A program made the translations under genes and the position numbers. 64,000 nt of DNA, taken from Clostridium ljungdahlii (lineage in GTDB: Bacteria; Bacillota; Clostridia; Clostridiales; Clostridiaceae). Location of the stretch: NCBI RefSeq assembly GCF_001636845.1, contig NZ_LITT01000001.1:62001-126000 (forward strand). The letters run 5' to 3'. Shown here piece after piece: positions 1 through 9,484 of this stretch; position 1 is the stretch's first letter, and each line of letters begins with the position of its first letter. A model generated the notes under the pieces. It made no database searches and was not told the DNA's origin. It worked only from the letters and a program-made list of their open reading frames with translations.

Positions 1-657
1 CTCAACTGGATACTTACCAAGACTTTGACTATAGGCGTCCTTTCTATTGTTATTATATTTCAACCGGAAATTCGTCGGGCACTAGAACAGTTAGGAAGAA
101 CTGCTTTTAATGATAAGCATATTTTAGAGGACGAAGAGACTATGGAAAAGGTTATAACAGAGATTGCAAATTCAGTAGGCAATTTATCTGAAAGCAAAAC
201 AGGGGCACTTATTGTGATAGAACAAGTTACTGGACTTGGAGATATAATAAATACCGGTACTAAGATAGATGCTTTGGTATCGTCTGCACTTCTAGAAAAC
301 ATATTTGTTGTAAATACTCCACTGCATGATGGGGCAACTGTAATAAGAAATAATAGAATAGTTTCAGCAGGATGTTTTTTGCCGCTTACTAGTAATAACG
401 ATTTAAATAAAAAGTTAGGCACGAGACATAGGGCTGCAATTGGTATATCAGAGAATTCCGATGCACTTATCATAGTGGTTTCAGAAGAGACTGGTACTAT
501 TTCTCTTGCCATGAATGGAAAGATTATAAGGAATTATACAAAGGATAGGCTGAAAAAAGTTCTTATAAATATAATGAAAAATAGATTTCAGAAAAAGAGT
601 ACATGGAGAGAGAGGGTGATTGGGTGGAAAGAAAAAATAAAAGGGACCAAATCCTAA
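1..657 (+). CDS. cdaA: Diadenylate cyclase CdaA, 3' part
   Basis: The gene runs in from the left edge in frame 1; the first codons read LNWILTKTLTIG, so the TTG at 25 is internal and the N-terminal membrane segments lie outside the window. The product makes c-di-AMP from two ATP at the membrane. The DAC-domain signatures are visible: PLHDGATVI (DGA motif) and GTRHRAAIGISE (RHR motif). It overlaps the start of cdaR, its known membrane regulator, and glmM lies two genes on, the conserved Firmicutes cdaA-cdaR-glmM arrangement. Only the 5' end is missing; no damage is seen. Confidence 0.96.
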   Translation, partial: LNWILTKTLTIGVLSIVIIFQPEIRRALEQLGRTAFNDKHILEDEETMEKVITEIANSVGNLSESKTGALIVIEQVTGLGDIINTGTKIDALVSSALLENIFVVNTPLHDGATVIRNNRIVSAGCFLPLTSNNDLNKKLGTRHRAAIGISENSDALIIVVSEETGTISLAMNGKIIRNYTKDRLKKVLINIMKNRFQKKSTWRERVIGWKEKIKGTKS

Positions 658-1880
658 TAAAAATATGCTGTGTAATAGCGTCATTTATTCTATGGCTGTA
701 CATATTCAACATAGAAGATCCTATGAGGGAAAGAAAGATTGTGGTACCTGTTACCATAGTGAATAAAGACGCACTTGCTCAATCGAAACTTGTACAAATA
801 GATAATCAATCTGCTACTATATCTCTTTTAATAAAAGGTAATGCTTCCAATGTATACTCAGTAAAACCATCAGATTTTAAATTACAATCAGATTTAAGTG
901 CCTATGTTATGAAAAAAGGGGGAAATAATATACCTGTAGAAGTAAAAAAAAGCCCTGATAACGTAAGTATATTAAACAATGAAAATTTGTGGATAAAGGT
1001 ACAACTTGATGAATTAAAACAGAAAAGTGTGCCTGTAAGAATAGGAGTAGTGGGTAAACCAAAAGAAGGATACTATGCATTAGATCCTGTCTTAAATACA
1101 GACAAAGTGGAAATAAGCGGAGCAGCAGATGCGGTAAATAGTGTAAAGTATGCTGCAGCGGCATGTGATGTAAAATATGCTGGAAGTGATGTAAATACAT
1201 CTGTTAAGCTTCAGGCTCAGGACTCATTTGGAAATGTGGTAAAGGATGTTACTATAAATCCATCCCCCATTAAAGTTACTGTACCCATAGGAAAAGTAAA
1301 GACTGTACCTGTAAACGTAAAAATTCAAGGAAATACAGCAAATGGAGTAGTTCCTAATTCAATAGTAAGTAATCCAGATAAAGTAGATGTGTCCGGGGAT
1401 GAAAATGTAATAAAGAGCATAAGTAGTTTAGATACAGAGCCGGTTGATTTAAGTAAAATTGGTAGTTCAGGTAGCATAGAAGTTAAGCTAGTAGTACCTA
1501 AAGGGGTAAAATTAGTTAATAACTCAGGTAAGGTAGAATTAAATGTAAATATAAATAATCAGGCTGCAGCTTCTTCCGATAAAAGTGGCCAAAAGACAAT
1601 GAACCTTAATATACAGGTTAGAAATTTAAATGCTGGGTATACGGCTAGCTTAGGCAGTAACAGTGTATCTGCAGTATTTAATGGATCTACTAATAATATA
1701 GATAGTCTAAATGAAAATAATATAAGTTGTTTTGTGGATGCAAGTTCTCTATCAGAAGGCACTCATACGGTAAATGTAGTTGTATCTATGCCTCAGGGAG
1801 TGTCTTTAGTATCACAAGACCCACAAAAAATTAGTATAGAAATTAAGAAAAAAACGTCGGAGGGACAAAATGGCAATTAG
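624..1880 (+). CDS. cdaR: CdaR, YbbR-repeat regulator of CdaA
   Basis: The protein has one N-terminal membrane segment (ICCVIASFILWLYIF), then a long external region of YbbR-type beta repeats of about 80 residues, recognisable by recurring PV.V and VDVSG-like patterns, and a charged C-terminus. In characterised Firmicutes CdaR binds CdaA and tunes c-di-AMP synthesis. I chose GTG 624 because AGAGGG at 611-616 is correctly spaced before it; an in-frame ATG at 603 has no good ribosome site. The gene overlaps cdaA upstream and the FAD gene downstream by 11 bases, so the three are probably translationally coupled. Confidence 0.93.
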   Translation: MERKNKRDQILIKICCVIASFILWLYIFNIEDPMRERKIVVPVTIVNKDALAQSKLVQIDNQSATISLLIKGNASNVYSVKPSDFKLQSDLSAYVMKKGGNNIPVEVKKSPDNVSILNNENLWIKVQLDELKQKSVPVRIGVVGKPKEGYYALDPVLNTDKVEISGAADAVNSVKYAAAACDVKYAGSDVNTSVKLQAQDSFGNVVKDVTINPSPIKVTVPIGKVKTVPVNVKIQGNTANGVVPNSIVSNPDKVDVSGDENVIKSISSLDTEPVDLSKIGSSGSIEVKLVVPKGVKLVNNSGKVELNVNINNQAAASSDKSGQKTMNLNIQVRNLNAGYTASLGSNSVSAVFNGSTNNIDSLNENNISCFVDASSLSEGTHTVNVVVSMPQGVSLVSQDPQKISIEIKKKTSEGQNGN

Positions 1881-3468
1881 AATAAATAATTTAAGCATAA
1901 ACATAGATGAAAGCATAGATGAATTAAAAAATAAAGCTGCAAAAAAGCTTAAGATAGGTGAGAAGGATATTAAGAAGTTTAAAATACTTCGAGAGTCTCT
2001 GGATGCCAGAAGAAAAAACAATATAAGGTTTAACTATTCTGTTGAATTAACCTGTGATGGAGAAAGAAAAGTTGTATCAAAAATTAGAGATGGGAATATA
2101 AAGATAGAAGAAGAGGTAGTAGAAGAAAAATTAATTTTAGGTACAAAAAAAATGAAATATCGACCTATAGTTGTTGGCATGGGACCTGCAGGTATGTTTG
2201 CAGGTCTCTTGCTGGCGGAAAATGGTTATAGGCCAATCATAATAGAGCGGGGACAAAAAGTTGAAGATAGAACAAAAACTGTAGATGAATTCTGGAAAAA
2301 TGGAAAGCTAAATTTGGAATCCAATATACAGTTTGGAGAAGGTGGGGCAGGGACATTTTCAGATGGAAAATTAACTACCAGGATAAAAGATGAGAGATGC
2401 CAATTTATATTGAAAGCTTTTGTAAAGTATGGAGCTCCAGAAGAGATTATTTATAATGGAAAGCCCCATTTGGGAACGGATAATTTGAAAATAATCGTAA
2501 AAAATATAAGAAATAGAATACTTGAATTAGACGGAGATATACTATTTGATAGTAAGTTGGATAATTTAATAATAGAGCATAAAAAATTAAAGGCAGTATT
2601 AGTAAATGGAAATGAGATAGGCTGCGACAATTTAATATTAGCTATAGGGCATAGTGCAAGAGACACCTATGAAATGATATTAAGAAAAGATGTTGTAGTA
2701 GAACCTAAGGCGTTTGCTATAGGAGTTAGAGTAGAACATTCCCAGCATATGATAAATGTAAATCAATATGGAAAATTTGCAGACCATCCTAAATTAAAAG
2801 CTGCAGATTATAGGCTAGCTTATAATAGTAAAGAGGGAAGAGGAGTCTACAGTTTTTGTATGTGCCCTGGAGGGGAAGTAATTGCGGCAGCTTCAGAGGA
2901 AAATAGGCTTGTAACAAATGGAATGAGTTACTATAAAAGAGATTTTGAAAATGCAAATTCTGCAGTAGTTGTAACTGTAGGAGAAAAGGATTTTGAAGGA
3001 AATTCTCCTCTAAGAGGAATGGAATTTCAGAGGCATTATGAGAACCTGGCCTATAAGTTAGGAGGAGGAAATTATGCTGCTCCAGTACAGTTAATTAAAG
3101 ATTTTTTAAATGACACGGTATCAAATAAACTTGGAGAAGTAAAACCTACTTACAAACCTGGATATGAATTTAGAGATCTTAGAAAGTGTTTGCCATCCGC
3201 TGTTTCATCTGCATTAAAGGAAGGATTTATTGATTTTGAAAAAAAGATAAAAGGGTTTTCTGAAGGTGATGGTGTAATGACAGCCATTGAAAGTAGAACT
3301 TCATCTCCAATAAGAATGATGAGAAACAGTAACTTTGAGAGTGTATCTTTAGAAGGATTATATCCTTGTGGAGAAGGTGCAGGCTTTGCAGGAGGTATAA
3401 TATCAGCGGCAGTAGATGGATTAAAAACTGCAGAGAGTATAATACAAAAATACAGTCCACTTTTATAA
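1870..3468 (+). CDS. NAD(P)/FAD-dependent dehydrogenase (COG2509 type)
   Basis: A 532-residue protein with a roughly 90-residue N-terminal domain, then an FAD Rossmann motif (VVGMGPAGMFAGLLLAENG, about residues 101-119) and a C-terminal FAD-closing motif (GLYPCGEGAGFAGGIISAA). These mark the uncharacterised FAD-dependent dehydrogenase family often found between cdaR and glmM in clostridia. Substrate and reaction are unknown. It starts inside cdaR at an ATG with GGAGGGAC just upstream, so it belongs to the cda operon. Family assignment is firm; function is not known. Confidence 0.88.
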   Translation: MAIRINNLSINIDESIDELKNKAAKKLKIGEKDIKKFKILRESLDARRKNNIRFNYSVELTCDGERKVVSKIRDGNIKIEEEVVEEKLILGTKKMKYRPIVVGMGPAGMFAGLLLAENGYRPIIIERGQKVEDRTKTVDEFWKNGKLNLESNIQFGEGGAGTFSDGKLTTRIKDERCQFILKAFVKYGAPEEIIYNGKPHLGTDNLKIIVKNIRNRILELDGDILFDSKLDNLIIEHKKLKAVLVNGNEIGCDNLILAIGHSARDTYEMILRKDVVVEPKAFAIGVRVEHSQHMINVNQYGKFADHPKLKAADYRLAYNSKEGRGVYSFCMCPGGEVIAAASEENRLVTNGMSYYKRDFENANSAVVVTVGEKDFEGNSPLRGMEFQRHYENLAYKLGGGNYAAPVQLIKDFLNDTVSNKLGEVKPTYKPGYEFRDLRKCLPSAVSSALKEGFIDFEKKIKGFSEGDGVMTAIESRTSSPIRMMRNSNFESVSLEGLYPCGEGAGFAGGIISAAVDGLKTAESIIQKYSPLL

Positions 3469-3492
3469 ATATAATTAAAAATTAATAGTTAT

Positions 3493-3530
3493 TGAGGATT
3501 TTCTTTCGTTAATATTGTAGAAAATCTTCA
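3493..3530 (+). terminator. Possible terminator after the FAD dehydrogenase
   Basis: Twelve-base arms (3493-3504 and 3519-3530) pair with one G-U. There is no strong T run, so termination may be partial before glmM. Confidence 0.4.
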
Positions 3531-3696
3531 TTACAAGTATTCTAAATTTAGCTTGCTAAAAATTGCGTTGTGGAAAAATTTTTAATGTAATATAATAAAA
3601 GATGAATATTTTAAAAGTAAGAGAGGAGCACAGATTTTAGATTTAGTGTGATAACCTATAGAAAAATTAACTTTTAATAAGAGAGGTATTAATAAT

Positions 3697-5046
3697 ATGC
3701 AGAGAATGTTTGGAACTGATGGAGTAAGAGGAATTGCAAACAAGGAGTTAACTGCAGAACTAGCATATAAATTAGGACGGGCAGGAGCGTATGTGCTTAC
3801 AGAAACGGCACATAAACCAAAGATATTAGTTGGAATGGATACAAGAATATCTGGAGATATGCTAGAAAGTGCCCTAGTTTCGGGTATACTTTCTGTAGGA
3901 GCAGAAGCTGTTTGTGTAGGTGTAATACCAACTCCAGCAGTTGCTTATTTGACTAGAAAATATAAAATGGATGCAGGGGTAGTTATATCTGCTTCCCACA
4001 ATCCTGTAGAATATAATGGAATAAAATTTTTTAATAGTGAGGGATATAAACTTTCAGATGAATTAGAAGATAGAATACAGAAAGTAATTGAAAGTGATTT
4101 TAAAGATGTATCTATGCCTATTGGAGCTGAAATTGGAAGAAAAGTAGTGGAAACAGGAGAAGCGCTAAAAAACTACGTAGAATTTGCAAAATCCACTATA
4201 GATATAGATTTAAAAGGATTAAAGGTAGTTTTAGATTGTGCAAATGGAGCATCCTACGTAACTTCTGTGAAAGCTTTTGAGGAATTGGGAGCGGAAGTGA
4301 AAGTTATAAATAATAAACCTGATGGAATAAATATAAATAGAAAATGTGGTTCAACTCACCCTGAAGAACTTATGCAGACTGTAGTAAAAGAAGGTTATGA
4401 TTTGGGACTTGCCTTTGATGGAGATGCAGATAGATGTCTTGCAGTGGATGAAAAGGGAAATCTCATAAATGGAGATTTTATAATGGCTATAATAGGAAAG
4501 CGTTTAAAAGATGAAGGAAAACTTTATAAAAATGTGGTAGTAGTTACTGTAATGAGTAATCTTGGACTTGATATAGCACTCAAAAAGGAGCAAATGAGCA
4601 CTGTAAAGACTAAAGTTGGAGACAGATATGTGCTTGAAGAGATGAAAAAACAAGGCTATAAATTAGGTGGAGAACAGTCAGGCCATATAATTATGCTGGA
4701 TTATAATACTACAGGAGATGGACTTGTAACAGCACTGCAAATAGCTTCTATAGTAAAAAAGACTGGGAAGAAGCTATCTGAATGTGCTTCTATGATGGAA
4801 AATTTACCTCAAGTACTTGCAAATGCCAATGTTCCAAATGATAAAAAAAATATATATGAAGAAGATGAAGAAATAATATCTGAGATAAAGAAGATAGAAG
4901 AAAAATTGGATGGTTGTGGAAGAGTGCTTATAAGACCTTCGGGAACAGAACCATTAGTAAGAGTTATGCTGGAAGGTCAAAATCAAAGTGAAATAGATAA
5001 AATTGCTCATAAGCTAGCTAAACTTATTGAATCAAAAGTAAATTAA
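3697..5046 (+). CDS. glmM: Phosphoglucosamine mutase GlmM
   Basis: Converts glucosamine-6-phosphate to glucosamine-1-phosphate for UDP-GlcNAc synthesis. The 449-residue length is standard. The phosphoserine loop SASHNP puts the active serine at residue 100; the metal-binding loop DGDADR lies near residue 240 and the phosphate-binding [11 protein letters not shown] near 405-415. The start has GAGAGG about 10 bases upstream. Its partner GlmS is encoded 0.9 kb downstream under a separate, ribozyme-controlled leader. Confidence 0.98.
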   Translation: MQRMFGTDGVRGIANKELTAELAYKLGRAGAYVLTETAHKPKILVGMDTRISGDMLESALVSGILSVGAEAVCVGVIPTPAVAYLTRKYKMDAGVVISASHNPVEYNGIKFFNSEGYKLSDELEDRIQKVIESDFKDVSMPIGAEIGRKVVETGEALKNYVEFAKSTIDIDLKGLKVVLDCANGASYVTSVKAFEELGAEVKVINNKPDGININRKCGSTHPEELMQTVVKEGYDLGLAFDGDADRCLAVDEKGNLINGDFIMAIIGKRLKDEGKLYKNVVVVTVMSNLGLDIALKKEQMSTVKTKVGDRYVLEEMKKQGYKLGGEQSGHIIMLDYNTTGDGLVTALQIASIVKKTGKKLSECASMMENLPQVLANANVPNDKKNIYEEDEEIISEIKKIEEKLDGCGRVLIRPSGTEPLVRVMLEGQNQSEIDKIAHKLAKLIESKVN

Positions 5047-5150
5047 AAATATAAAAGTGCATTTCTATTTGTAAAAATTAAATGTTTTAAATATATTAAA
5101 AATTGGACACTCTAATAATTGAGATATAAATTATTAGAGGAGTGAGTCCA

Positions 5151-5345
5151 ATGTCGTGGCAATATAGAATATTTACAGTGGAGCGTTTTTTAAATTCAAC
5201 TGATAATTTAAACTTAGAAGAAAAATTAAATAAGTATGGTAAGGAAGATTGGGAACTTACAGGAGTTTTACAAAGACATTATGCTACACTTGGAAACCAG
5301 GATAAATTAGAAGATGATTTAATAGTGTTTAAAAAACACAGTTAA
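5151..5345 (+). CDS. Small DUF4177-like protein
   Basis: A 64-residue acidic protein (MSWQYRIFTVERFLNS...). The N-terminal strand YRIFTVE and the GKEDWELTGVLQ segment are typical of the DUF4177 fold. I chose ATG 5151 rather than the in-frame GTG at 5142 because AGAGGAG (5136-5142) sits at good distance before it. It stands alone between glmM and a strong terminator. No function is known. Confidence 0.7.
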   Translation: MSWQYRIFTVERFLNSTDNLNLEEKLNKYGKEDWELTGVLQRHYATLGNQDKLEDDLIVFKKHS

Positions 5346-5350
5346 AAAAA

Positions 5351-5385
5351 ACCGCCTTTAAAGTAAAATTTAAAGGCGGTTTATT
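5351..5385 (+). terminator. Rho-independent terminator
   Basis: Perfect 12-bp stem (5351-5362 with 5369-5380), 6-base loop, A run before and T-rich tail after. It closes the glmM/DUF4177 unit and could act from both sides. Confidence 0.9.
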
Positions 5386-5487
5386 TATGAGATTTTATAT
5401 ATTTACAATTTTGAGGGTATATAGCACATTCCAATCTCAATTCCATAATATGAAAATAAGAACAAAAAGTTAATTTTAGCTATCTAG

Positions 5488-5517
5488 TTGACATAAGATA
5501 AGATTAAAGAATATAAT
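5488..5517 (+). promoter_or_regulatory. Promoter of the glmS leader
   Basis: A full consensus -35 TTGACA (5488-5493) and -10 TATAAT (5512-5517) are separated by 18 bp. Transcription would begin about 70 bases before the ribozyme cleavage site. Confidence 0.8.
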
Positions 5518-5590
5518 AGATTGATAGGTTTTTAATACTGTTATATTTTAGAAAGAAGGTGATTGAATTTAAGCAGAATATGAATATAAA

Positions 5591-5776
5591 GCGCCAGAGC
5601 TCAAGGCTTAATTTAAATAGCACTTTGAGCTGACGAGGATGGGGAGTATCGAATCTTCGGCGGGTGCCCCACGGTATCGCACTACCGTTAACAACTGATA
5701 AAACCAGGAAGCGATTTCTGATACAACATCAGTTTGGTGTTAAAACCTTTAATAGGAATCAAAAGGTATGATTCCA
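5591..5776 (+). ncRNA. glmS ribozyme (GlcN6P-activated self-cleaving riboswitch)
   Basis: The leader holds the conserved glmS ribozyme core: GCGCC right after the expected cleavage point (between A5590 and G5591), then GACGAGGATGGGGAGTATCG from 5632, TTCGGCGGGTGCCCC at 5656-5670, an ACGGTA...TACCGT hairpin, and a 3' domain ending in a GGAATC...GATTCC hairpin around 5755-5775. In characterised members GlcN6P acts as cofactor for cleavage and the cut mRNA is degraded, giving feedback on glmS. Position directly upstream of glmS agrees. The 3' boundary is approximate. Confidence 0.95.
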
Positions 5777-5910
5777 AAAATATATTTACCTGTAAAATTT
5801 TAATAACAATGCAGGTTTTATTTGCTTATAAATTTTTTATCAATAAAGCTGCAGTGTTTTGTAGGTAGATTATGATTTATTATATTAAAATGTGAAAGGA
5901 AGAATTGATT

Positions 5911-7737
5911 ATGTGCGGAATTGTTGGATTTGTTGGAAAGAAACAAGCGTCATCTATTTTGGTTGAAGGACTGAGTAAACTTGAATACAGAGGTTATGAC
6001 TCTGCAGGTGTTGCCATAATAGATAATGATCATATCAATGTAGTAAAATGTAAAGGAAGGCTTAAAAACCTTGAAAATAAATTGTCAGAACATCCTCTAA
6101 AAGGAATATTAGGTATAGGTCACACAAGGTGGGCAACTCATGGAAAACCATCTGATCTAAATGCGCATCCCCATAACAGCCAGGATGGAACTATAAGTGT
6201 AGTTCACAATGGTATAATAGAAAATTATGTACAACTTAGAGAATGGCTCACTTCAAAAGGATATAAGTTCGTATCTGAAACTGATACTGAGGTTATTCCA
6301 CAGCTCATAGAATATTTTTACAAGGGTGATATAGTTGAAGCAGTTATGCGTGCAATATCTAAGATAAAGGGAAGCTATGCTGTAGGAGTTATCTGCTCAA
6401 AAGAACCTGGAAAATTAGTAGCAGTAAGAAAGGACAGCCCTCTTATAGTAGGACTTGGAAAAGATGAGTATTATATAGCATCAGATATACCTGCTGTATT
6501 AAATCATACTAGAGATATATACCTTTTAAATGACAATGAATTTGTTGTCATAACTAAAGATGGTGTAAAACTTTTATCAGAAGATAAAAAGGAAATAAAG
6601 AAAGATGTATACCACGTTACCTGGAGTGCAAATGCAGCTGAAAAGGGTGGATTTGATCATTTCATGATGAAGGAAATACACGAACAGCCAAAGGCAATCA
6701 AAGACACAATGACATCAAGAATTATGCCTGGAAAGCCTATAACATTAGATGATATAAAAATAACTAAAGAGCAAATTAAAAATATAGATAAAATATATAT
6801 AGTAGCTTGCGGAACTGCTTACCATGCAGGAATAGTTGGAAAATATGTAATAGAAAAATTGGTTAGAATGCCTGTAGAAGTAGATATTGCTTCAGAGTTT
6901 AGATATAGAAATCCTATAATAGACGAAAGAACACTTATGATAATTATAAGTCAGTCTGGAGAAACAGCAGATACTTTAGCAGCTTTGAGAGAAGCAAAAG
7001 CACATGGTGCTAGAGTAATAGCTGTAACAAATGTTGCTGGAAGCACAGTGTCAAGAGAAGCTGATGATGTTTTGTATACTTGGGCAGGGCCAGAAATTGC
7101 AGTTGCATCTACTAAGGCATATACAACTCAACTTATTACTATGTATATGATAGCATTATTCTTTGCACAAAATAGAAATACTTTAAGTCAAGAAGAAATA
7201 GAAGCAATAAAAAATGATATGCTTACTCTTCCTGAAAAAGCAAAACAAATGCTTGAACAGAAAGAAGTACTTCAAAAGTTTGCTTCAAGAATTTACATGC
7301 ATAAGGAGATGTTCTTTCTTGGAAGAGGAATTGATTATGCAGTAGCAATGGAAGGATCACTTAAAGTAAAAGAAGTTTCATATATACACTCAGAGGCTTA
7401 TGCAGGTGGAGAATTAAAGCATGGTACAATAGCTCTAATAGAAGATGGAACTGTAGTAATAGCACTTGCTACTCAAACTTCGTTATATCAAAAGATGATA
7501 AGTAATATAAGAGAAGTAACAACAAGAGGAGCAAGGGTTCTTGGATTTACAGTTGAAGGCAATATAGACATGGAAAAGGCAGTTGACTCGGTATTATATG
7601 TACCAAAAGTTAATGATATACTTTTACCAGTGCTTACGGTAATTCCACTTCAGCTTTTAGCATACTATATAGCTGTTCAAAAGGGATGCGATGTTGATAA
7701 GCCAAGAAATCTGGCCAAGTCAGTTACTGTTGAATAA
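5911..7737 (+). CDS. glmS: Glutamine-fructose-6-phosphate aminotransferase GlmS
   Basis: Makes glucosamine-6-phosphate from fructose-6-phosphate and glutamine. The start must be ATG 5911 because the catalytic cysteine has to be residue 2 (MCGIVGFVG); an in-frame TTG at 5905 is rejected. An N-terminal glutaminase domain (GHTRWATHGKPSDLNAHPH, HNGIIENY) is followed by two SIS sugar-isomerase domains (SQSGETADTLAAL, then SEAYAGGELKHG), ending DKPRNLAKSVTVE. At 608 residues it is full length. The 3' end of glmS is the recognition site for Tn7-type transposons, and a Tn7-like end begins 25 bases after its stop. Confidence 0.99.
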   Translation: MCGIVGFVGKKQASSILVEGLSKLEYRGYDSAGVAIIDNDHINVVKCKGRLKNLENKLSEHPLKGILGIGHTRWATHGKPSDLNAHPHNSQDGTISVVHNGIIENYVQLREWLTSKGYKFVSETDTEVIPQLIEYFYKGDIVEAVMRAISKIKGSYAVGVICSKEPGKLVAVRKDSPLIVGLGKDEYYIASDIPAVLNHTRDIYLLNDNEFVVITKDGVKLLSEDKKEIKKDVYHVTWSANAAEKGGFDHFMMKEIHEQPKAIKDTMTSRIMPGKPITLDDIKITKEQIKNIDKIYIVACGTAYHAGIVGKYVIEKLVRMPVEVDIASEFRYRNPIIDERTLMIIISQSGETADTLAALREAKAHGARVIAVTNVAGSTVSREADDVLYTWAGPEIAVASTKAYTTQLITMYMIALFFAQNRNTLSQEEIEAIKNDMLTLPEKAKQMLEQKEVLQKFASRIYMHKEMFFLGRGIDYAVAMEGSLKVKEVSYIHSEAYAGGELKHGTIALIEDGTVVIALATQTSLYQKMISNIREVTTRGARVLGFTVEGNIDMEKAVDSVLYVPKVNDILLPVLTVIPLQLLAYYIAVQKGCDVDKPRNLAKSVTVE

Positions 7738-7761
7738 ATAATTATACAATAATGTTGTTTG

Positions 7762-7830
7762 TGTTTTGTATAAAAAAAGTTGGAAACTATAAATAATATC
7801 GGGAACTATAAATAAAGTTGGAAACTAAGA
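7762..7830 (+). repeat. R-type end with three clustered TnsB-like sites
   Basis: Starting at the TGT tip, three repeats with cores AGTTGGAAACTA (7778-7789), ATCGGGAACTA (7798-7808) and AGTTGGAAACTA (7816-7827) lie about 19-20 bp apart, all pointing inward. Such overlapping spacing is the hallmark of the Tn7 right end, the end that sits next to glmS. Confidence 0.75.
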
Positions 7831-7922
7831 TATTGCTAAAGGTTTAACAATAATAGTGTTGATGATATTTAAAAAATTTTAAATTAAGTATTATTTATGG
7901 TTAGTATAGAGAATATTTAAAT

Positions 7923-7963
7923 AAGAACCTGATATACTCAGAAATTGAGTATATCAGGTTCTT
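7923..7963. terminator. Strong bidirectional hairpin downstream of glmS
   Basis: A perfect 18-bp stem (7923-7940 with 7946-7963), 5-base loop, and T/A-rich flanks on both sides. It can stop transcription leaving glmS. Because it lies 160 bases inside the proposed Tn7-like end it belongs to the island, not to the original glmS terminator. Confidence 0.85.
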
Positions 7964-8003
7964 ATTTTATATAGTGAAATCATGAGTTTTTTGAAAAATA
8001 ATT

Positions 8004-8128
8004 TTATTGACATTGGATTATGTAAATTAAAAGAATTGTAATATAGAATAAAGTTTGTTCATATAGCTAAAGAGTTAGGAATACAACATCTTAGAAATCC
8101 GAAAACTGCTCAATATGTAGTTATATAA
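8004..8128 (+). pseudogene. Decayed tnsA fragment next to the R end
   Basis: Codons 8063-8125 read IAKELGIQHLRNPKTAQYVVI, matching the tnsA remnant at 27.49 kb (VANELGIEHPKNPKNGENIV) position for position, then a stop at 8126. Upstream, after a frameshift, IE-stop-SLFI matches IEETLTV and LTLDYVN matches ILEYSD, with an internal deletion. This is the TnsA endonuclease N-terminal domain, reading away from the R end exactly where tnsA sits in Tn7. It has stops and frameshifts and cannot be functional. The match is by eye. Confidence 0.62.
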
Positions 8129-8362
8129 CTATTTATCAATATCATATTTTTCAGTTAATATTTGCTTTTTTCTTTTATATTCTTCTTCACTTATTTCACC
8201 AGATGCTAATTTTTCATTCAGTATTTCAATTGGTTTTCTATCATGTCGGTAATCTTTTCTACCATTAAATGATATAATGAAAAATACTACTATAGCGATT
8301 ATAAGTAAAAAACATATAACCATCATAGGCATCATTCCCCATCCCCAATATCCATGCATCAT
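8129..8362 (-). CDS. Small membrane protein with SHOCT domain
   Basis: A 77-residue protein: His/Trp/Met-rich start (MMHGYWGWGMMPMM), one membrane segment (about residues 15-32), a basic linker, then a C-terminal SHOCT motif (IEILNEKLASGEISEEEYKRKKQIL). SHOCT is a short helical oligomerisation domain. Proteins of this shape commonly sit beside copper/metal-stress genes, which fits the cargo. AAGGAGG lies upstream of the start. No operator of the island type is seen in the 92 bp before it, so it may be read from the YHS gene upstream. Function is unknown. Confidence 0.75.
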   Translation of the reverse strand: MMHGYWGWGMMPMMVICFLLIIAIVVFFIISFNGRKDYRHDRKPIEILNEKLASGEISEEEYKRKKQILTEKYDIDK

Positions 8363-8454
8363 ATTAATACCTCCTTATATATTTATTCTTACAAATAAAA
8401 TACCTTGTTATACTTGCTTTACTAATTGTTGAATTTGATACATAAATTCTTTTT

Positions 8455-8814
8455 TTATTGCATATTTTTTTGAAACTTATCAGCATAGTTCTGGCTGCAA
8501 AAATAATATGTCCTACCATTTATTACCCGGCATATAGAATCCTTTTTAGATACATACATACCACATATAGGATCTTGTGCCATATCTACTGAATTTTCAA
8601 TATATCCTGCACTGTGTCCTTCATAATTTTTCTTCATATTTTTATGATTCATATGACCATCTCCACAGCATCCGCCTTCATGAGAATTTCCATATCCATT
8701 ATGATTTGTATGTCCACCTCCACAACATCCTCCTCCTTTGGACATCATATATGTCATTACTCCAAATATTAAAAAGTAGAACCAGTTATTTACTAAGAAT
8801 TCCAAATTAAACAC
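8455..8814 (-). CDS. Membrane-anchored Cys/His-rich protein with YHS domain
   Basis: 119 residues: one N-terminal membrane segment (about 10-24), then two metal-ligand clusters GGGCCGGGHTNH and GGCCGDGHMNH around residues 27-60, and a C-terminal YHS (TRASH-like) domain with DPICGMYV and RTYYFCSQNYADKF. YHS domains bind heavy metals, classically copper, in transporters and chaperones. The two CC(G)nH clusters look like extra metal sites. An island operator lies at 8887-8904, with AGAGG near the start. The likely role is periplasm-facing or membrane metal handling (inference). Confidence 0.75.
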   Translation of the reverse strand: MFNLEFLVNNWFYFLIFGVMTYMMSKGGGCCGGGHTNHNGYGNSHEGGCCGDGHMNHKNMKKNYEGHSAGYIENSVDMAQDPICGMYVSKKDSICRVINGRTYYFCSQNYADKFQKNMQ

Positions 8815-8886
8815 CTCTTTTCAATATTAAAAACATGTTGAATTTCTTAATTTTTATTATTTGTGTATAGTATATAGTAGAGTTAT

Positions 8887-8904
8887 GTAGATAAAATGAA
8901 GGTT
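8887..8904 (-). promoter_or_regulatory. Island operator upstream of the YHS gene
   Basis: On the minus strand: CCTTCAT-N4-TCTACAT, an 11-bp-period direct repeat with one change from consensus, followed 10 bp later by TATATA (8876-8871). There is no other -35. It is the weakest of the eleven sites. Confidence 0.65.
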
Positions 8905-9008
8905 TATTAACTTACCTTAAAATTTATTTACTAGGCTTTTCAGCTGTGAAAATAAGGCTGGTTAAGTCAAGAATTGAGAAGGTTTGAGATAAATTTGATA
9001 AGATATTA

Positions 9009-9317
9009 TTAAGCTGTGATACCTTTAACTCCAAATATAGGTTTCATAAAAGGCATCTTTACTTTCTGATAAATATTTATATCTCCAGCAATCTTTAGAT
9101 CTTTTAAAATAAATACTTTAATATCAGTATATTTATAAATATCATATAACTCTTTGTCTATTATTTCAGTTTCAAATAAAGCCCTAATTTTAACAGTTTT
9201 AACATGATTATGAATGTTGCCACAATCACAATCTATTTCTGTATTTTTAATTAATACTACAAAGCATAGACTTTTACTCTGAGCATAATTCAAAGCCTTG
9301 TTATCAATTTTTATCAT
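9009..9317 (-). CDS. Small protein, possible CC/Se-motif (HesB-like) family
   Basis: 102 residues with no signal peptide. The layout - KALNYAQSK near the start, a CDCGNIHNH cluster near residue 30, then a strand-rich tail ending FMKPIFGVKGI - recalls the HesB/IscA-like CC/Se-motif family, in which a CCG or UCG motif sits at this place; here it is CDCG. That match is from memory and uncertain. An island operator is 112 bp upstream (9429-9446), so it is expressed with the redox cargo. It could be a metal- or thiol-active small protein. Confidence 0.5.
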   Translation of the reverse strand: MIKIDNKALNYAQSKSLCFVVLIKNTEIDCDCGNIHNHVKTVKIRALFETEIIDKELYDIYKYTDIKVFILKDLKIAGDINIYQKVKMPFMKPIFGVKGITA

Positions 9318-9428
9318 AACATATCATCCCCAAACTAATTTTATAATGAATTAATACCTCTTATTTATGCTGTTATAAATAATAAAAACTACTGAGGTAA
9401 TAACTTAATCATATTTTACAAAATTAAT

Positions 9429-9446
9429 ATGTAGATTTTATGAAGA
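9429..9446 (-). promoter_or_regulatory. Island operator upstream of the 9009-9317 gene
   Basis: Minus strand: TCTTCAT-AAAA-TCTACAT, then TAAAAT exactly 10 bp on (9418-9413). Confidence 0.8.
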
Positions 9447-9481
9447 AAATGCTATCAGAAAAATGTTTTCTGACAGCATTT
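9447..9481 (-). terminator. Terminator of the polyferredoxin operon
   Basis: A 16-base stem (9447-9462 with 9466-9481) with one mismatch and a 3-base loop, four bases after the polyferredoxin stop. Read on the minus strand it is followed by TTTTCTTC. It directly abuts the next operator, so two transcription units are packed end to end. Confidence 0.8.
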
Positions 9482-9484
9482 AAG